DNA from: Candidatus Nitrospira nitrificans
Lineage (GTDB): Bacteria > Nitrospirota > Nitrospiria > Nitrospirales > Nitrospiraceae
Direction of reading: 5' to 3'
NCBI RefSeq assembly: GCF_001458775.1
Contig: NZ_CZPZ01000011.1
Span: 36,072 to 100,071, forward strand
DNA length: 64,000 bases
Shown here: piece by piece, positions 55,444 through 62,575 of the stretch
How the letters are laid out: each line of letters opens with the position of its first letter
Numbering within the stretch: the stretch's first letter is position 1
Made by a program: the position numbers and the translations under genes
Notes under the pieces: model-generated
What the model was told of the DNA's origin: nothing
Database searches by the model: none
Seen by the model: the letters and a program-made list of their open reading frames with translations, nothing else

Positions 55444-56712
55444 ATGCCGGTCGAGAATAATTTCCAGCACGACGAGCTATCGCGAAAGAGTCCGGGCGAG
55501 CGATTGAGTTTCGCCGACCTGGCAGATGCGGTCCCTCCGGATTCCCCAGCCTGGGCTGAGACCATGTCCGCGTACGGAACAAGTCTGTTTCAGGCCGGAG
55601 TCGCTGCCATTGTCTTGCTCCATGGCTCGCTCCACGGCACCGATGTCTTCGGCGCGCAGCGGTTGGATGAGGTGGGTGGGCTCAAGCGAGGGTATTCACG
55701 GGGCGTCTCGGGGCTCGATGCCTTGCTTGCCGCGATGCGCGAGGACAGCAACGGGATTCTGGCGCTGCCGGGCGGGCTCACACCGCCGCTTCCGGACGAT
55801 GATGCGACGAAAACCATTCTGGATGAACAGATCGGTGACGCGGGGAACTTCACCGGCGAGTATGTCGACTCGTTGAGGAAGGCCATCAATAAGAAGCTGA
55901 CGCAGCCGATCTCCTGCACCAGGTTGCTCTGGTCATCGGAACATCACCATCTTGGGCGGGCGCTCGCCGCCGTGTCCCTGCTCGCCGAACTGCACAAGCT
56001 CTGTCAGCATCAGAACTTGGGAAAGGGGCACCGCATTCTCATCCAAGCGCATGGGCAAGCCGGACTCACGCTGGCGTTCGTGTCGAATCTTCTCTGCCCA
56101 AGCCCCATCACTGGTCGGCCAAAGCTGCTTGACACGTTGACCGGCTATGCCGCCCAGGCCGGTCAGACCACACTCATCGACACGATCAAACTTGTTGAGT
56201 CCATGCTCGCGACCGCGTCGCCCCTTCATGGAGTGACACTCGACATAGTGACCTTCGGCACGCCGGTTCGCTATGGGTGGGATCCTTCCGGAATCGGAAA
56301 GCTGCTGCACGTCGTGAATCACCGGAACTTGCGGACAGATGGAAAAAGTTGGCTGGCGAAGATGGAGCTGCCTCAGATAACCATGGAGATGCCGATCGCC
56401 TGGGGTGGAGATTACGTTCAGGAATTAGCCGTTGCGGGCAGCGATGCCGTCCCGCCGACTGAACCGGCCAAGGCGGCGAATAGGAAAGTGTGGGAGATGG
56501 TCGAGCCATACGATGGATTTGAACGGTGGCTGGAATGCGCAAGACGCGCGGTGCGGTTCCCGAGCGAAGGCCGCTGTTTGCTGGTGGACTACAAGGACAG
56601 CACCGGCTCGACGAATCCTCGTGACCACTACTATGGCCACGCAGTCTATACGCGCCGGCGCGCCCTGCTGTTCAACACGACGCAGATCATCCGTGCCTTC
56701 TATGAGACTTAA
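55444..56712 (+). CDS. Alpha/beta-hydrolase-fold protein lacking the nucleophile serine
   Basis: 422 aa, cytoplasmic. AIVLLHGSLHGTDVFG gives the oxyanion-hole HG. At the nucleophile elbow ILIQAHGQAGLTLAF replaces GHSxGG, so Ser is Gly. IVTFGTPVRYGWD matches the lipase-like strand, and HYYGHAVYTRR is a possible catalytic-His region. The family is unknown to me; it may be a pseudo-hydrolase. It overlaps the lon stop by 4 bases convergently. The region before it holds the XRE island. Confidence 0.55.
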   Translation: MPVENNFQHDELSRKSPGERLSFADLADAVPPDSPAWAETMSAYGTSLFQAGVAAIVLLHGSLHGTDVFGAQRLDEVGGLKRGYSRGVSGLDALLAAMREDSNGILALPGGLTPPLPDDDATKTILDEQIGDAGNFTGEYVDSLRKAINKKLTQPISCTRLLWSSEHHHLGRALAAVSLLAELHKLCQHQNLGKGHRILIQAHGQAGLTLAFVSNLLCPSPITGRPKLLDTLTGYAAQAGQTTLIDTIKLVESMLATASPLHGVTLDIVTFGTPVRYGWDPSGIGKLLHVVNHRNLRTDGKSWLAKMELPQITMEMPIAWGGDYVQELAVAGSDAVPPTEPAKAANRKVWEMVEPYDGFERWLECARRAVRFPSEGRCLLVDYKDSTGSTNPRDHYYGHAVYTRRRALLFNTTQIIRAFYET

Positions 56713-59111
56713 GCATGCCCAGGGGCGCTGGAGGTCGCCATAGGTTCATTCCCGCTGCCGCTGGATCTGTAGCCTGAGTCCTGGTTGAAGGCCGCCGGTA
56801 ACACCTCTTCGATCCGTTCCGTCAGGATGAAGGTCAGCTCATCGCGCACTTCCTGCGGGACTTCTTTGAGATCTTTCTCATTGGCCTTCGGGATGATGAT
56901 CCGTTTGATTCCCGCGCGATGCGCCGCCAGCACTTTTTCTTTGATGCCGCCCACCGGCAGGACAAGCCCGCTTAAGCTGATTTCGCCGGTCATGGCGGTG
57001 TCGCTTCGCACGGCCTTACCCTCGTAGGCGGAAGCCAGGGCGGTCGCCATGGTGATGCCGGCCGATGGCCCATCTTTCGGGATGGCTCCGGACGGCACAT
57101 GGATGTGGAGCCCGTTTCGTTTGAACCGGGAGATGTCCAACCCCATGCTTTCCGCATGCGACCACAGATAGCTTCTGGCCGCGCGCGCGGACTCCTGCAT
57201 GACGTCGCCCAACTGCCCCGTCAGGGTCAATTCGTGACTTCCAGGGAGTAAGGTGGTTTCGACATAAAGGACATCGCCGCCGGTCGGGGTCCAAGCGAGG
57301 CCGGTGGCGACGCCTGGAGGCAGGCTCTTCCGGGCCTCTTCCGGCATAAACCGTTCGGAGCCCAACCACTCGCCGAGAATGTCGGGTGGAATGGCGACAG
57401 GCCGTCGTTCCTGGCCTTCCCGGAGATCGGCGAATGTCAAGGCCACTTTTCTGGTCAACCGTCCGAGCATCTGCTCAAGCTGGCGCACGCCGGCTTCTCT
57501 GGTGTAGCGCGAAATGACGAGATTCAGTACCTCGTCCGTAAGCACGGCTTGGCTTGCCTCGATGCCTGCCTCCGTGAGCCGTCTCGGCCAGAGATAGCGT
57601 CGAGCGATCTCGGCTTTCTCGCGCTCGCTGTACCCTTGAAGGCGAATGATTTCCATCCGATCCAACAAGGGTTGGCTGATGGTGTCGAGGGTATTGGCCG
57701 TGGTGATAAAGAAAACCTTGGAGAGGTCAAACGGAAGATCCAAATAGTGATCACGGAATGTGTGATTCTGCGCCGGATCCAAAATTTCCAAGAGGGCCGA
57801 AGCCGGATCGCCTCGAAAATCCCGCCCCATCTTGTCGACTTCATCGAGCATCAAGACCGGATTGTTGACGCCCGCACGGCGGATGGCCTGGATGATGCGG
57901 CCCGGCAGCGAGCCGACGTAGGTGCGGCGATGGCCGCGCAATTCTGCTTCATCGTGGACACCACCCAAACTGAATCGTTCGAAGGTCCGGCCCATCGCCC
58001 TTGCGATCGACTGGCCCAAGCTTGTTTTCCCGACGCCGGGAGGGCCGACGAGACAGAGAATCGGGGCCTTGGCGGTCGGATTGAGTTTCAAGACCGCCAG
58101 GTGCTCGACGATCCGCTCTTTCACTTCCTTGATCCCGTAATGATCCTCTTCCAACACCTGACGGACCGTTGAGAGATCGAGATGTTCCTCGGATGCCTTG
58201 TTCCAAGGAAGTTCGAGGACCAGCTCCAGATAGGCCCGAAGGACCTGATGGTCCGGCGAGGTCGGCGGCACTTTGCCCAATCTCGTGGCCTCGCGCTCGA
58301 CTTCCTTGCGCACGTGCTCGGGTAAGTCGGCTTCGGCAATCTGCTTTTTCAACCGGGCGACCTCGTTCTCTTCATTCTCATCTTCGCCCAGCTCTTGCTG
58401 GATGGCCTTCAGTTGTTCGCGCAAGATGTACTCGCGCTGACTTTTGCCGATTTTTGTCTGGGCATCCTGGGCGATCTTTTCTCGCAACTGAAGTATTTGG
58501 ATTTCCTTGGACAGCGCGGTGTACAGGCTGCGCAAAAGGTCCAAGGTCGAGGAACTTTCGAGCAATTGCTGCTCTTCCACCGCATTGAGATTGACGAGTG
58601 AGGCGATGCGATAGGCCAGCGCGACGGAATCGTCCTCATTGCTCAGCACCGCCCCCACTTCCTGAATGCCCGGAGCTTGGATCAATCGGGGCAACTCGGA
58701 CACAAGTTCTTGAACGGCTCGGTGAAGGGCTTTGACTTCAGGCCCATCGTCCGATGGACGCCCCAGGGTGCGGACACGAGCCGTGGAGTAGGGGGTGGAC
58801 TGTTCTTCTTTCAGGAGGACAACGCGATCCAATCCCTGTACCAGCACATGGATCGTTCCCTCGGACAACTGACCGATTTGCTTGACGATCGCCTTCGTGC
58901 CGATGGAATACAGATCGGCCAAGACGGGCTCTTCCGTCTGAGGATCTCGTTGCGCGACCACGACGATGGTCTTTTCTTCTGTCTTCATCGCCGCGTTTAT
59001 CGCAGCTACGGAACGTTCACGTCCGACTGTCAGAGGGATCATCACGCCCGGAAATAACACCGTTCGCTTAACGGGAAGTATCGGCAACGTCGACAAGACA
59101 GTATGTTCCAT
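56709..59111 (-). CDS. lon: ATP-dependent protease Lon
   Basis: 800 aa from Met4 of the longest frame, which has AAGG 9 bases upstream. Order: N-terminal LON substrate domain (LPILPVKRTVLFPGVMIPLT), coiled-coil region, AAA+ module with Walker A GPPGVGKTSLGQS and Walker B NPVLMLDEVDKMG, arginine finger region, and C-terminal S16 protease with the Ser-Lys dyad in KDGPSAGITMATAL and GGIKEKVLAAHRAG. Complete. The C-terminal tail is Ser/Gly rich. No heat-shock operator is visible upstream. A second lon copy elsewhere is possible. Confidence 0.95.
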   Translation of the reverse strand: MEHTVLSTLPILPVKRTVLFPGVMIPLTVGRERSVAAINAAMKTEEKTIVVVAQRDPQTEEPVLADLYSIGTKAIVKQIGQLSEGTIHVLVQGLDRVVLLKEEQSTPYSTARVRTLGRPSDDGPEVKALHRAVQELVSELPRLIQAPGIQEVGAVLSNEDDSVALAYRIASLVNLNAVEEQQLLESSSTLDLLRSLYTALSKEIQILQLREKIAQDAQTKIGKSQREYILREQLKAIQQELGEDENEENEVARLKKQIAEADLPEHVRKEVEREATRLGKVPPTSPDHQVLRAYLELVLELPWNKASEEHLDLSTVRQVLEEDHYGIKEVKERIVEHLAVLKLNPTAKAPILCLVGPPGVGKTSLGQSIARAMGRTFERFSLGGVHDEAELRGHRRTYVGSLPGRIIQAIRRAGVNNPVLMLDEVDKMGRDFRGDPASALLEILDPAQNHTFRDHYLDLPFDLSKVFFITTANTLDTISQPLLDRMEIIRLQGYSEREKAEIARRYLWPRRLTEAGIEASQAVLTDEVLNLVISRYTREAGVRQLEQMLGRLTRKVALTFADLREGQERRPVAIPPDILGEWLGSERFMPEEARKSLPPGVATGLAWTPTGGDVLYVETTLLPGSHELTLTGQLGDVMQESARAARSYLWSHAESMGLDISRFKRNGLHIHVPSGAIPKDGPSAGITMATALASAYEGKAVRSDTAMTGEISLSGLVLPVGGIKEKVLAAHRAGIKRIIIPKANEKDLKEVPQEVRDELTFILTERIEEVLPAAFNQDSGYRSSGSGNEPMATSSAPGHA

Positions 59112-59327
59112 GGCGGCCATCCTTGCTCAGGGTTCAAGACATTATAACAACTTGATAGGTTCCCACGCTCGGAAGTCAAGGGGAAGGAGGGCGTCCATCG
59201 CACCCTTGCGCACCCTCGCTCAATTCATGCTCTCTGCGGTCAGGTGGACGGGCCGCACATTCGTGGAGGCCGAGCTGCGGTTTTCTTCACGCGGACTTTG
59301 TTGATCTTCGCCCGGGTGAATCAGTAT

Positions 59328-60503
59328 TCAAGGCTGGTTTGTCGGCCTGAGGCGTCGTCTCGCTCCGCCTCGGACGATGACAAATTCATAGAGCCGGCAT
59401 TCCAATGCCCCGTTGAAGAGGGGGATGCGTTTGGACGGCGTCAGCCCGATCAGCTTTGATAACCGGACGTCGCCGGTCAACACATAGGCGCGCCATCCGG
59501 CGAAGCGCTGCTTCAGCCAATCTCCAAGCTTGGGGTAAAACGACTCCAGTTCGTCCGGCCGGCTGAGGCGGACTCCATAAGGCGGATTGATGACCATCAC
59601 GCCGGTGTCGGCAGGCGCGTCCAGATCCAGAATATCTTGTTGCGTCAGCCGGATATCGTGTGCCACCCCGGCGCCTTCGAACATTCGCTGCGCGATCTTC
59701 ACCATCGCCGGATCGCGGTCGGACGCATAGATGGCGGCGGAAGCCCGAGCCACTTGCTTGGCTCGCGCTGCGTCGCGAAATTGGTCCCATCGATGTGCGT
59801 CGTGAACGAGCAACTGTTCAAAGCCGAAGTTGCGTGAGAGGCCCGGCGCGATCCGGCGGGCCATGAAGGCGGCTTCGAGCGGAATCGTTCCGCTCCCGCA
59901 CATCGGATCGAGCAGCGCATCGTTCGCGGTCCAACCAGCGAGCCGGAGAATGCCGGCCGCCAGGTTTTCTCGAAGCGGCGCTTCGACCGAGCCTGTCCGA
60001 TGGCCACGTTTGAACAGCGGCTCTCCGGATGTATCCACATAAAACGTGACGGCGCGCTCGTCCAGAAAGGCGTCGAGTTTGATGTTCGGTCGCTCCGTAT
60101 CAACGCTGGGGCGCCGCTGCCTGACCGTGGCAAACTTATCGCAGATAGCGTCTTTGATGCGGAGGGTCAGGAAATCCAGGCTGGGGAGAGGACATCGACG
60201 GGCGCTTACCTTCACCTTGATTGTCTGCGCGGGCGTGAACCAATGGGGCCACGCAAGTGCATAAGCGGCGTGATAGACATCGCGTTCTGTTCTGTAAGGA
60301 CTCTGTCCGACTTCCCAGAGGACGCGACTGGCGATGTGTGTATTGAGATTGACCTGATACATGGCCGACCAGGAGGCTTGGAAGCCCACGCCTCCCTCTG
60401 TCTTGGTCGTCGTCGGCACGCCAAGGTGATGAAGCTCTGCCTCAAGCACGCCTTCAAGCCCGCGCGGACAAGGTGCAAAGAAGCGATGGTTTATGCTATC
60501 CAT
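59328..60503 (-). CDS. THUMP-domain RNA (guanine-N2) methyltransferase, RlmL-like
   Basis: 391 aa. N-terminal ferredoxin/THUMP domain (FFAPCPRGLEGVLEAEL, then RIKDAICDKFATVRQRRPSV), a methyltransferase with LLDPMCGSGTIPLEAA (SAM site), IYASDRDPAMVKIAQ and the catalytic NPPYGVRL. This is the RlmL-N/YpsC type that methylates G2445 of 23S rRNA in E. coli; specificity here is inferred. The ATG at 60503 is preferred to a GTG at 60512. Divergent from the NUDIX gene with 37 bases between starts. Confidence 0.85.
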   Translation of the reverse strand: MDSINHRFFAPCPRGLEGVLEAELHHLGVPTTTKTEGGVGFQASWSAMYQVNLNTHIASRVLWEVGQSPYRTERDVYHAAYALAWPHWFTPAQTIKVKVSARRCPLPSLDFLTLRIKDAICDKFATVRQRRPSVDTERPNIKLDAFLDERAVTFYVDTSGEPLFKRGHRTGSVEAPLRENLAAGILRLAGWTANDALLDPMCGSGTIPLEAAFMARRIAPGLSRNFGFEQLLVHDAHRWDQFRDAARAKQVARASAAIYASDRDPAMVKIAQRMFEGAGVAHDIRLTQQDILDLDAPADTGVMVINPPYGVRLSRPDELESFYPKLGDWLKQRFAGWRAYVLTGDVRLSKLIGLTPSKRIPLFNGALECRLYEFVIVRGGARRRLRPTNQP

Positions 60504-60540
60504 TTTGCTCACGGATGATTACCGATTCAGAGGCCAGCGG

Positions 60541-61080
60541 ATGAATTTTTGCAGCGCCTGTGGAAAGTCTGTGACCCAAAAGGTTCCGCTCGGCGATAAC
60601 CTGCCTCGGTTCGTGTGCGAAACCTGCCAGGCTATTCATTACCATAATCCGAAGATCGTCGCGGGCTGTATTCCGGAATGGGAAGATCAAATCCTTTTAT
60701 GCCGGCGGGCCATCGAGCCGAGATTGGGCCTCTGGACCTATCCGGCTGGTTTCATGGAACTCGGCGAAGGGACCGAACAGGCGGCGATGCGGGAGACGCT
60801 CGAGGAGGCGCAGGCGCAGGTGACCATTACGCGGCTCCATTCCGTATTGAGCTTGCCTCGCATCGGGCAGGTCTACATGACCTTCATCGGCCGTCTTCAG
60901 AGCAAGCAGTTCAGCGCAGGGTTTGAAAGTCTGGATGTGCAGCTCTTTCCCCGCCACGCAATCCCCTGGGAGGAGATCGCCTTTCCGGTGGTAGAGGCGG
61001 CCTTGCGTCATTACATCGAAGACGTGGCACGGGGGACGTTTGAGCTGCATGTCGCCGATGTGCTGGGGACCATCAACTGA
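60541..61080 (+). CDS. NUDIX hydrolase with N-terminal zinc ribbon
   Basis: 179 aa. A Cys4 zinc ribbon (FCSACGKS, then FVCETCQAIHYHNP) precedes the Nudix domain; the box is ELGEGTEQAAMRETLEEAQA. The layout is that of ADP-ribose or NADH-type hydrolases with a zinc finger; substrate unknown. The ATG 60541 gives the ribbon close to the N-terminus, as in relatives; an upstream ATG at 60493 is rejected. Confidence 0.8.
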   Translation: MNFCSACGKSVTQKVPLGDNLPRFVCETCQAIHYHNPKIVAGCIPEWEDQILLCRRAIEPRLGLWTYPAGFMELGEGTEQAAMRETLEEAQAQVTITRLHSVLSLPRIGQVYMTFIGRLQSKQFSAGFESLDVQLFPRHAIPWEEIAFPVVEAALRHYIEDVARGTFELHVADVLGTIN

Positions 61081-61105
61081 TCGAGACCCGATCAGTGTTC
61101 TTTGG

Positions 61106-61239
61106 CAGGTTATTCAAAAAGACGTCTGTTCTCCGCCCACCCCGGCGCGGCGAAGCCGAGGGCCAAGACGCGCCCTTCACCGAATCAGGCGGCGACGACG
61201 CGAGAACGAAGCCGGAGGGTTTCCCAACCGCCTGTTAGG
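61106..61239. repeat. Palindromic MITE-like element D
   Basis: Starts CAGGTTATTCAAAAAGACG and ends GGTTTCCCAACCGCCTGTTA. The core has CGGCGCGGCGAAGCCGAGGG, identical to part of elements A and B. The TTA in its right end forms the TAA stop of the RelE-like gene on the minus strand. Confidence 0.65.
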
Positions 61240-61498
61240 AGCGAAGCGCGCGCTGGGGCAGGATCGCGTGGATGTCGACGAGTTGTTCCGTTCGGTCGAT
61301 CGTGTAGAAAACCCGCCATTCCCCCACGGCATACTTGCAGAGTCCCGGAAGGTCGTCTGCAATGGGTTCATGGCGCAGGTTGTCGACATTGGATGCCAGC
61401 CACTTGGACTTGTCGAGCAGCCGTTGGGCCATGGGTTTGTCAATCGCGGCGAGATCTTGTGCGATGCCGGGTTGAAAGGCGAGGCGGTACCAGGGCAT
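61235..61498 (-). CDS. RelE/ParE-family toxin
   Basis: 87 aa, a typical RelE/ParE fold: LAFQPGIAQDLAAIDKPMAQ, then ADDLPGLCKYAVGEWRVFYT with the conserved Arg-x-Phe-Tyr, and VDIHAILPQRALRS. Such proteins cleave mRNA at the ribosome or block gyrase. It lies 6 bases after its presumed antitoxin. The stop codon is within element D. Confidence 0.8.
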   Translation of the reverse strand: MPWYRLAFQPGIAQDLAAIDKPMAQRLLDKSKWLASNVDNLRHEPIADDLPGLCKYAVGEWRVFYTIDRTEQLVDIHAILPQRALRS

Positions 61499-61504
61499 GG
61501 AATC

Positions 61505-61708
61505 TTACCACCGGAGGCCGAGCCGCTCGGCTACGTCTTCTCCGGAGAGCCGGTCGCTGTTCGTCAATGATTGCTTGAGTCGGTCCCTGAGTGAATCACC
61601 GAGCCGGAGGCCCAGATCAGGATCTCCGATCAACTCGCGAATCCGATCGTCCACGAGGCCTTGAACCAGTTCCTTCAATTGTTCCATCGACAACGACGAG
61701 AGATCCAT
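61505..61708 (-). CDS. Antitoxin of the RelE/ParE-like pair
   Basis: 67 aa, acidic and helical (LSMEQLKELVQGLVDDRIRE), no clear DNA-binding motif of a named family. Start ATG 61708; upstream in-frame TTG at 61744 is rejected. Position upstream of the toxin with a 6-base gap is the standard antitoxin-toxin order. Confidence 0.6.
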   Translation of the reverse strand: MDLSSLSMEQLKELVQGLVDDRIRELIGDPDLGLRLGDSLRDRLKQSLTNSDRLSGEDVAERLGLRW

Positions 61709-61724
61709 GGAATCAGAATACGGG

Positions 61725-61847
61725 TCAGGATGGATGGAATGCAACCAGCTGCGGGCGCGGACTTGATCGAACCTGTGCGCGCCGAACGTGGATGACGCGC
61801 AGCACGGTGAATTCCAATTCCTGCCGGTCAGCTTGCCGGATAAATCG
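61725..61847 (-). pseudogene. C-terminal remnant of a second ParE-like toxin
   Basis: A frame running from a stop near 61848 to a TGA at 61727-61725 reads RRFIRQADRQELEFTVLRVI and HVRRAQV, close to the ParE pattern RRFxxxxxxxxxxVLRVxHGRRA. The N-terminal part is gone. It lies immediately upstream of the antitoxin, so an older toxin gene was eroded here. Confidence 0.4.
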
Positions 61848-61944
61848 GCGTTCTGGTTAAAGAGGATCTCCGTCTGTTTTTGGAAAGATGGTCGATCTCG
61901 TCAAAGGTGAGGAATAGTCTGTCCTGACGGCTGAGCGATTTGCT

Positions 61945-62304
61945 TCACGCCTTCGGCAGCGTGCCTTTTGGAATGATGAGGGCCTGTCCCGCCGTTACGG
62001 AAAGCTGTTCGACGACCCGCTTGAGTCGTTCTTGTTCGGTGGGTGCCACGGTTAAGAATTCGACACCGATTCCCTGTGATCCGGACCAGCGGACGGCCCC
62101 TCTGCTGATGTGGATGGGGGTGGGTTCGCCGGGCAGTTCAATGAGTAATTCCACCTGCATGCCGGTAAAGGGCTGGACGACGCTCTCTAACCGGCAGCCC
62201 TTCAGTGAGAGATCCTTCACGGACGCGTTGTATCGAAGTTTGTCTCTCTGAACCAAGGTGCTGGGGATTGTGACCGGAAACCGCGGGAATTTACGGGTGA
62301 CCAT
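61945..62304 (-). CDS. PilZ-domain protein
   Basis: 119 aa, one PilZ domain. The RxxxR motif is in RKFPRFPV and the (D/N)xSxxG motif in VKDLSLKGCRLES, so it should bind cyclic di-GMP. GAAGGACG lies upstream of the ATG. It is the second PilZ-only protein of the window (the other at 36.4 kb); the two are divergent in sequence. No partner gene adjacent. Confidence 0.8.
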   Translation of the reverse strand: MVTRKFPRFPVTIPSTLVQRDKLRYNASVKDLSLKGCRLESVVQPFTGMQVELLIELPGEPTPIHISRGAVRWSGSQGIGVEFLTVAPTEQERLKRVVEQLSVTAGQALIIPKGTLPKA

Positions 62305-62530
62305 CGTGCGTCCTTCTATCTCGTGGCAGATCCATTTGCCTATCTGCGAAGCATGAGACGTTGACTCTTTGCCTGTCGAGCCGATCGGCGTCGTAGCGAG
62401 TTATAACTAATGGGTGCTAGATAGCAGGCTATGTGTCCGTGGGCGACTTGTCAACGAAAAGACCGAACCGAGCAGGAGTAGCCGCCTTCACAACGGAAGG
62501 CGGTGTCGCTGGTTTCCCGTCAGGGAACGT
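62305..62530. other. Intergenic region before the interrupted gene
   Basis: No reading frame is supported. It contains the hairpin at 62482-62503, and the promoter of the PilZ gene must lie in the part next to 62304. Confidence 0.3.
62482..62503 (-). terminator. Possible terminator hairpin
   Basis: Perfect 8-bp stem CCGCCTTC / GAAGGCGG with a 6-base loop, 28 bases after the stop of the truncated minus-strand gene. The following bases lack a clear T-run, so intrinsic termination is only possible. Confidence 0.4.
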
Positions 62531-62575
62531 TTACCAGCCATAGCCCCAATACCCATAATGTCGAGGGCCCCAAAA
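62531..62575 (-). pseudogene. C-terminal stub of a Gly/Tyr/Trp-rich protein cut by the insertion element
   Basis: Up to the insertion boundary, the minus strand reads FWGPRHYGYWGYGW and stop. This regular G-Y/W pattern is typical of the tail of small exported proteins. The rest of the gene would lie beyond the element, outside the window. Only 14 residues support this, so it is tentative. Confidence 0.4.
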
